Program-made: the position numbers and the translations under genes
The notes under the pieces: model-generated
The model's input: the letters and a program-made list of their open reading frames with translations, nothing else
What the model was told of the DNA's origin: nothing
The model's database searches: none
Part shown: positions 56,426 to 64,000 of the stretch, piece by piece
How the letters are laid out: every line of letters begins with the position of its first letter
Position numbering within the stretch: position 1 is the stretch's first letter
DNA from: Bugulina stolonifera
Lineage: Eukaryota; Bryozoa; Gymnolaemata; Cheilostomatida; Bugulidae
Assembly (NCBI GenBank): GCA_935421135.1
Contig: OW285190.1
Location: 13,650,501 to 13,714,500 of the forward strand
Reading direction: 5' to 3'
Length of the DNA: 64,000 bases

Positions 56426-57627
56426 CAGGGGTGTATTTTAAGGGGCGGCAGGGAGGCACTGCCGCCCCTGTTGTCAAAATAAAGTGGCCTAAAAACACTA
56501 CTTTTGAAAATTTGAGACTTTTCCCTTAATATTTGCTTCATTTCCGGTTTGCGACCGAAGCGTTATCACTCTAGTTATAACTCTATGGCGTTTTCACTCT
56601 ACTTATAACTCTATGGTGTTGCGTCGTAACAATAACCAGTAATCTTGGATTAATTACTACATTGCAAGTGGCACACAAAGGGGTCCATAAAACTGTGTGC
56701 TCTGCTAAAAGACTTTATGGCTATGCCAAGGTTAAAAACTTGCGGTCTTGTGAATGAATGAATAAATATTTTTTATGAATAGTTATTTATACCAAGGAAA
56801 AAGTAATAAATGCAAAAGTAAAAGTGGTGAACAGTTGAACCAGGTGAATCAATTTGGAAGTCACTGTTATCCATGAGGTGGTTCCTTCCCTGTCACTGAC
56901 TACGAGCAGGTGCATGAAATTTAATTCCAATATTTATATTATTTTCTTTTGGCTTCTTTCAAAAATATTTATGATAATGATTCATTCTTTTAATAATTAT
57001 AATTAGAAGTGTTTGCATTCATTTTAGTTATTCATTCCAGCCACTCCACTGACAGCTACTACTCTACTGCTACACTCACTACTACCAACTAAATATGTAT
57101 TGTAAAAAAAATACTAATTTAAATATATAATAATAAATATAACAATAATGAAATATTTCAATTTTAAATTTATATATAATATAATTATACTATTAATATT
57201 ATCTTAGCTTTGCTAGGCTGCCACACTTTTCTTGCAAAGATATTTATTTTAAATGCATTTTATTTAAAATAATCAATTTATAATGACAATAGTTGTTGAT
57301 CACCTATTAAAATTTGAAAATTTTAATTTATAAAATACACTTGCGCCTATGGACTCTTTGTCAAAAGATACAATCATGCAGTATTGTAGTTATTATAAAA
57401 TTCTACTAGCTAGTAATAGTACTGTAACACTTTCGCTCTTGTTGCAAGTAGTAGTAACTGTATTAAGCAGAAGTAGTAATGAGTACTTGTTGTAGTGATG
57501 CTAAAACTAGCATGCTGCTATGTCTAATTTTTGCACTTCAGAGAGTCCGAGGTGAAAATTTTCCGCTGCGCCCCCCTCCCACCCAACCTTCTGCCTCCCC
57601 ACTCAATTTTTCTAACCTACGCCCCTG
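56426..57627. mobile_element. Putative hAT-like DNA transposon (1.2 kb)
   Basis: Ends CAGGGGTGTATTTTAAG and, inverted, CAGGGGCGTAGGTTAG are related. Only five flanking bases (ACTAC) are repeated, so the 8-bp duplication is not confirmed. A GGGGCGGCAG/CTGCCGCCCC hairpin lies next to the left end. The interior is very AT-rich with no coding frame. Confidence 0.55.
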
Positions 57628-57688
57628 ACTACCGATGGTACTTGGAACACAACAAAGATCTAACCATGCAACAATCCATAGACAATAT

Positions 57689-59025
57689 TGTGGTGAAACA
57701 GCCTGCCTAGAAACGAACTGTACTCCTATTGTACATAACATAAACACTGACATTATTCATGCATGACATCTTATTGTATTCATACCCATTCATGCATTCA
57801 TTATTATACTGTCTTATACACTGCTTGTCTTATATATATATACATATACCAAAGAGCGTAAAAGGAAAGAGGGATCACTCAATGATAATACCCTGTCTCA
57901 CCAAATACGCCCAATTTGGCGGTCCCGACGTTCCGTTATTCACTTACCCGCCATCTGCTTACTGGTAATTTGGATAGCTGTTCGACTTAAGCGCGCAACT
58001 TTACTGCTGTCATATTTACGATTCTGTATTGATATCTCGTAAACATAAATAGATGGTTTATACGACGCCGTTGTAAATGAGCGCTTCTTATTGGTCTGCG
58101 GAACGCCAATAGCCATGGTGGATTTGTACACAAGGTGGCACAACTCCTTTCTTAATCCGGACCGCGTTTGGAGGCGGGGGGAGGGACAGTTTTTGGCCGG
58201 AGTGATCCCTCTTTCCTTTTACTCTCTTTGCATATACTACCAATCAAGCTTTGGGATTACACTTATATTGCATCTTGGTTTTTCCCACATTTATATATAT
58301 TCTCAGTAATTGTCTACTCTTGCTTGGTTGTAATTTAATAGTCTTTTTTGCCATTTTACATAGTAACTTCATGGCCGACCTTATAGATTAAGCTCATAAT
58401 TATATATGACATGTTTCTCCTTATTGTAAGCACATTTGGTGCCAAGGCCGACTTTTTATGTGGCCGACATCGGGCGGAACCATCCATGTTGTTGCATCAG
58501 TTCCGGAGCCATGTCTGGCTCTTTTGGCCGGAAGTTGTTATAGTATATAAGGCAGTGCATTTGTTATGTTTAGTCAGTTGTTGATTGCACTTGAATAAAG
58601 CAACATCTCCTAACTCAACCTACAGAGGCTTACTCTTTAGGCGGGTAACTCCACCGGAGGATCCCTTGATCCAGTACGGCTCGAGTTCACCTCATCCTAG
58701 GCTAAGCATATCTCTATCCACCCCTTAGACTTAGGTCGATCCCGGGTTCTAAATGAACCTAGCGTCGGTCCTAAGATCTCAAGGCTAGACAATCTTTCTC
58801 TGCACTCCCTCGGAGTATAAACTCTACATGACCTACGTCGGTCCTGAGCTCCATTGAGTCTCGTCTGATATAACTTACAATACACCTATAAAGAGCACAT
58901 ATAACTGTTCACTCTTTTATGTAATGAGCAGAAGGTACACTTGGTCGGCCTCTACCACCTTCCAAGCCCTTCACATACTTGCAGCCCTCGGCTCTTGTAT
59001 GTAAGACAACTCCAAAAACATTACA
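57689..59025 (+). mobile_element. Solo LTR, family B, carrying a MITE
   Basis: Ends TGTGGTGAAACAGCC and AAAAACATTACA, with the 4-bp duplication ATAT on each side (57,685-57,688 and 59,026-59,029). It contains a TATA region (ATAGTATATAAGG near 58,545) and AATAAA near 58,593. Without the inserted MITE it is about 950 bp. Confidence 0.93.
57850..58230. mobile_element. 381-bp MITE with near-perfect 31-bp inverted ends, inside the family B LTR
   Basis: Ends CAAAGAGCGTAAAAGGAAAG and the inverse differ at a single base over 31 bp. A 7-bp direct repeat CATATAC (57,843-57,849 and 58,231-58,237) flanks it. There is no coding capacity; the interior is GC-richer than the LTR. Confidence 0.92.
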
Positions 59026-59029
59026 ATAT

Positions 59030-61180
59030 TGTCACACGAAATATTTACATGTACGAGTATTACTATGTGTACTTAAATTTTTTATAATTATGACGATGTT
59101 TAAACTGAAAACCAATAGTATATACATTTGTACATAATACACTGAATTAACCGAAAAAAATTAATTACTGTCACTAATCAGAAGCAGTAGCTACTGTACA
59201 TTTTTGTCATAATTAATCATACACTAATTGTACAGTAATTGTGCAATAATTGTACATGCAATTATTGTACATCAATATTGTACAATAATTGTTCAATAAT
59301 TGTCGAGTAATGATACATTAACTGTACATTTACATGTATTGTAAATTAATTGTACGTTAGACAATGATGAACATGCTAGAGCTTTTGGCTTTCTGGTTTA
59401 GCTTTTCTCTCAAGCAGAACGTGCTGAAGACTGAGGACATTTAGTTTGTCAAATATGGCCCAAGCTTAAAACTACTGACTGAGATGGACAGGAGGGGAGA
59501 CAGAATTTCTAAACTGACAAGACTGTAAACATAAGAACTGTAAGTAGATAAACTTGTAAGATTTTCCGTTTTGTTTTAAACTATAAACACATAATATCAA
59601 TATAAGTCTGCAAGCACTTAGTGAATGGCATCTGCTAAACGTCCTTTTTATGATAAAATTCAAAATATCTGTTAAAGGAACCTTCCATCCAGGTTTTACA
59701 AACTAATAGCCTGAGTTCATGCAACCCCCCCCCCCCCTCCCATCCCCATCCACCATAAATAAATATGTGAGAAATAACAGTGAAGGCAGCAGGCCAAGTT
59801 TTCTAAATCAAGTTGACCCACAGAGTTTGTGCCTTTATTGTTTGACACTTCTATACAACAAAATATCAGAATATTTTTACTATAGTACTATAATAGTACT
59901 ATAAGCAGACTAGAAGTTGACCCTGTACCAAACACTGTACAATGTTTATAATTTGGAAGTTGTGCTCTCTTCCTTTTCTGAATAGGTGGAGATAACAACT
60001 TCGAAAGTGTAAGGCATAATGGATTACTGATAAAATTATATAATGGTAATACTGTAATAGTTCTATCAATACAATCTGTAACTTTATATTATGGTTATTG
60101 TTGTTGTTGTCGTTACTAGGTTCTAGTAAATTCTATAAACTTGGGAATTCCAATGACACGGGAAATTTTTTTATAGCTTGGAAACTCCATTTAGAATTTT
60201 CCAACATTTCTTTGGAAATTTGGGATACTACTACTATCTACATGTATAACAGAGTATGATCTCTAAACATAACCTAGTTGTAGATGTAAACCTGCGATAT
60301 TACTCTCTCTCTCAATCTGTCCTCACCTGTAAGCTGACAAATACACGCATAGTGTGATAGTACATGTACATGTTCATGGACATGAAACAAGTCTCTGTTT
60401 GCTCAAAAGACAAATTCCTTGCATAACTAACATTCAAAAGACAAATTCCTTACATAACTAACATCATATCATTACAAGGTACAACATAGTGCATACTTTA
60501 CTGTCACTCACCTGTAGGATTATGTACTATCTATCGTTACTAACTCTTTACATATGTCAACCATTCCACTTCAAAACTTGTCTGATCGCCTTTCTATCTC
60601 AATATTCTCATTGATCTCACGCTCACTATGATTTTGTAGCTATAGCAGATGGGCAACCTGATCAGTTGTAGATTTAAATACATCTAGCTTTGACTGACTG
60701 ATTGCTCTCAGTTATATAAGTATGTGCAGTTTATTTCCTGCTACTACCTAGTAATGTTCCTAGTATAGTCACAAGACATGTTGGCAACCAGGGTTGTTAG
60801 CAAACAAAAGTTTATCAATATTACGTGGGCAGACTGCAGACTGGCCATATGTATTATCTAATGTTCAATATTTACAAACCAACCTATTGGGTGGAGCCCA
60901 CTATTTACAGTATAGTACTCGTAACTTGTACTAGCACTCAAAATATTCAACGCTATGATAAAGTATTATCAGTTGCTTTTATAATATTATCACAGATTAC
61001 AGTACACAGTGCTGCTATAAAGACATATCAATATAGTTATTTCTAGCCCTAGTAGCCTGGCCTCTGGCGCAAATGAAACCTCAAGAAGGCCGCTGCTCGA
61101 AAGGGATTATGGTGGGCCGGAGGAAACCCTTTCTATCTTATTGGTACACCCAGGTTTCTCGCACAAAATAAGGCCTGTGT
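59030..61180. other. Intergenic or intronic stretch, mostly featureless
   Basis: AATTGTAC-type palindromic repeats lie at about 59,215-59,350 and a poly-C tract near 59,727. A 50-base segment at 59,996-60,045 has exon-like borders (TCTGAATAG and GTAATA) and an open frame, but this is too weak to call. Minus-strand donor-like sites lie near 60,325 and 60,515. Confidence 0.45.
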
Positions 61181-61350
61181 CAATTAGGTGCAGTAGTGGA
61201 GAAATTCTGGTAGCCTTGGTTCCTTGTTTGTGGTTGGGGTTCGGAGTATGGGCGGTCAACCAGGAAAATATAGAGAAGGCAACTTCTCCCGCTTCAGTTT
61301 TGCCGAAGAACAAAGGCTATCTCAAATTTCTCCACTTCTGCACCTAACTC
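61181..61350. mobile_element. 170-bp hAT-like MITE, second copy
   Basis: Same family and exact length as 2050-2219, in the opposite orientation, with its own 8-bp duplication GCCTGTGT (61,173-61,180 and 61,351-61,358). Confidence 0.9.
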
Positions 61351-61358
61351 GCCTGTGT

Positions 61359-63049
61359 TCGAAACCTTGTGGCGGAAATAGGTTGGCCTGTGCCTGAAAT
61401 TTATGTCACAAAGACACTAATAGTTTTATGTACACAGTACATGTACGTAGCATTTACTCTATGTTACACAACCACACTCTTCATATCTACATAATTGCTC
61501 CAAGTTATATAAGCTGTGGTAGAATAAGTTCATAGCCCAAGTTCTAAAGTCTACCTCCAGCAAATACATGTAATATGCTCCTTACTCTAGTGGATCTGGA
61601 ATATAATCCAAGCTACATTATTGTTGATGATGACATTACTGATTACATTTGCTATTCAACAATCAGAATAAGTTGGCAGGTCTGGTGATAAAGATACTAA
61701 GTAGGTGGGGGGAAGGCCCTGGAATACCCTGGAATGTCTATCACAAGGCTCTGAGTCATAACACAAATAGTTCCTTGTATTCTAGATAATAGAATAATTA
61801 TGATATGAAGTAAAGTTGAACAGTACATTGTATTGTTTGCTTCTAGAACTTTCTAGTAGTGTATAGAAAAATCAATAGCAGCTGCCAACAATCTAAACAG
61901 AAAATTATATTATATTGATATAATTGTGCAGTGGCTGTGTAACAGAAATAATGTAAGTTTAGATACACTCATGGTAGTATTATTACATGACTTGTAGACA
62001 ATAATTCAACAAAATATCAGATCTTGCACTATGCTGAATTCAACCAAAGGCTAGAGAGTTATTCCTGCTAGCCAATTTACTATTGTGACCCAACTAATTG
62101 TAAATTTTTAGCCATCAATTTCATAAAGAGGCTTGAGATATGTGTGCTGCAAATTTATGATATATATATAAGTGTATATTATACATGTATATACATGTAT
62201 ATACATGTATATACGCATATACATGTATATACGCATATACATGTATATACATGTATATACATGTATATACATGTATATACATGTATATACGCATTGTGCT
62301 TACCAAAATATGTTCACACCACAAATATATGATAATATTATAATAACCCTTCATTTTAACTGGGGTGATAGGGCCTTCAACATTGTAAGTTATATTAGAA
62401 TTATAAAATAATTATATTGTATAATTATAATCTGTATTAGTAGTGAGGGTACCCACCTCTAAACTTGAACATATAAACTGTAATAGACTCTACCCTATAA
62501 TTAGAGATACAGTGTGCCAACCTCATTGTTTTTACTAATCATACCACTTGTACTGTGTGTTGGTGTATAATGGGAAACTTGGTAGACTTGTTAGAAGTTA
62601 TCTTCTCTCTGTAATAAAGGGGGAATAACTCCTCTTGATTAGAATTTCCAAAGTTATTCATTAATGTTAGTAATGTACTGAAACAAAAAATAATCAACCA
62701 GAGTGAAGGCAGCATGAACTTCATGACAAAATCTTTGGGTGAGCATCCACAACCGCTGTGGGTATGTATAATTATAGCCTTGTAACCCAGAGTTGTTCTC
62801 TCCTTACTCCTTTTCATCCCAGTAGAATAATAGGCCCCCTATCTGAGTTGAGTGTGCAAGTAAAGAAATTTTGGATAGCCTTTGGACTTCATAACAACAA
62901 AGGCAGAATTAAGTCTTTTCTCTATAAATATTGTTGGTTGACCCTCAACCACTAACAAGGTGCTACTGCTGCATTCATTAGCTATTGTTTTAGATAAATT
63001 TTAACTAACTGTAACTAATACCATAATATAGCCTACTGATTTGTTACAG
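61359..63049. other. Stretch with a microsatellite and a MITE fragment
   Basis: A degraded copy of the 170-bp MITE is at about 62,845-62,960. No gene is recognised. Confidence 0.5.
62180..62295. repeat. TATACATG/TATACGCA microsatellite
   Basis: Alternating ATGTATATAC and ATACGCATATAC units. Open frames on both strands (Tyr/Ile/His/Met repeats) are repeat artefacts. Confidence 0.95.
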
Positions 63050-63128
63050 GCTAGGTAACAATTTAGTGTTCATTACCAAGTCATTGCTCAGAAGAGTGTA
63101 CAAGCAGAATGCTGACTGGGCTAAGCTG
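63050..63128 (+). other. Candidate coding exon of an unidentified gene
   Basis: Acceptor TTTGTTACAG and donor GTATGT at 63,129 bound 79 bases. One frame is open across all of it, encoding LGNNLVFITKSLLRRVYKQN and then ADWAKL. The amino-acid mix looks protein-like, but I do not recognise the family and see no neighbouring exon in the remaining 870 bases. Confidence 0.35.
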
Positions 63129-63129
63129 G

Positions 63130-64000
63130 TATGTACAATCATTATAATTGTTGTTCTTGCCAAACAGTATTATTGTAAAACTTGATTTATGTCATTTCTA
63201 ACATGTTAGAACTATAACTGCTATTTTGATATTTCCTCAAAGCAATTTCATTGCACATGTCAATACTCCATATTGATGATATGGCGTTGTATATAATAAC
63301 AAGTCACTATCACTATGTTGCTGAAGTAATAGATCTATGGTTAGATAACTACTACAATATATAACTTTAATTGGGTATAACTGTGATGTCATGTATTGGT
63401 ACATGTACACTATTTCCTGTAAACTTTTGTACATGTAATATATAAAATTATTTATCATGCGACAAGTGTTTTCAATCAAGCAAGTACAAGTTTATTTGTT
63501 TGTTTGATCTTGGTTTGATTAAATATAAATATATTTCACAATTTGATTGAATTGGATAGTAAAGTTGATTAAAATAAGATAAACTTATAATATTATAATG
63601 CTAAACATGTTTTGTATAAATTTTTATCAAAAAATGGTTTCAAAAATATATTATTCATAACAAAATAAATAAAAAAATAAATCTCAAATGCGAGCTACTG
63701 ACACTGCGTACATCATTTAAAAAGTTATATAACTGGGCATAGTATATTACCAATAATATTCGAGTATAAAATATTGTAGTCACCTTTGCACAAAATTTTA
63801 AATTGATGAATGCTAAATAAAAATATAAAACAGATGTTGCATATACTGAGCAAATAATACAAAGCAAATTCTGAGCACATAAAATACAGGAGTATAAAAC
63901 TACCAAAATACAAAAATAATTTTTTTGAGATTTATTGCTACGATGTAAACATAGAACTAGTAAAGTGAGGTAATAATATAAATACCGAAGAATTGAATTG
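63130..64000. other. Window end, AT-rich
   Basis: No feature recognised. Confidence 0.55.

Noticed and set aside
59996..60045. A 50-base exon-like segment open as GGDNNFESVRHNG
   Set aside because: Borders are acceptable but no neighbouring exon or recognised family supports it.
62144..62411. Frames of 60-79 codons on both strands
   Set aside because: All derive from the TATACATG microsatellite.

Overview
The window is eukaryotic, AT-rich and intron-rich, and almost certainly from an invertebrate animal. It holds a calmodulin-regulated P-type Ca2+ pump split into many small exons with GT-AG introns, a family of BIR/UBA/RING inhibitor-of-apoptosis (IAP) proteins, and many transposable elements. 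The exact phylum cannot be fixed from the sequence. The very frequent TACATGTA/TGTACA words and the general texture suggest a marine, possibly early-branching animal, but that is only an impression.

Region 1 (1-35,710, plus strand) is most of a plasma-membrane Ca2+-ATPase gene (PMCA/ATP2B). The N-terminus and first two membrane helices lie upstream of the window. From the actuator domain (GDLLPADG, 413) to the calmodulin-binding tail, 16 core exons in consistent phase can be followed, plus two probable microexons. Three alternative terminal exons (24,594, 33,654 and 35,456) can follow the exon ending at 23,037. At least two of them re-encode the second half of the calmodulin-binding helix. 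Introns carry hAT-like MITEs, a tRNA-derived SINE, a solo LTR, minisatellites that often begin right at a splice donor, an antisense IAP gene (12,446-14,334) and a 7.1-kb repeat-filled transposon (25,183-32,282).

Region 2 (34,755-48,390) is an old tandem duplication. Each copy holds the last PMCA exon on plus and the 3' part of an IAP gene on minus, tail to tail. The first copy was split by an LTR element of family B (solo, minus), which was itself split by a complete, very young LTR element of family A (37,026-42,715). The family A element encodes only a 1313-residue Gag-like protein and no polymerase. The second copy keeps an intact terminal exon (45,885-46,139) and an intact IAP gene (47,350-49,293). 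The IAP in the first copy is a truncated, frameshifted pseudogene.

Region 3 (47,350-56,374, minus) is a cluster of three intact IAP genes with different architectures: BIR-BIR-UBA-RING, BIR-BIR-UBA-BIR-RING, and a short BIR-BIR-RING. With the intronic copy, three of the four intact proteins have N-terminal hydrophobic segments, which suggests membrane-anchored IAPs. Region 4 (56,400-64,000) is mostly repeats: hAT-like elements, a solo family B LTR carrying a MITE, and a second intact copy of a 170-bp MITE. At most one or two weak candidate exons of an unknown plus-strand gene are visible there.
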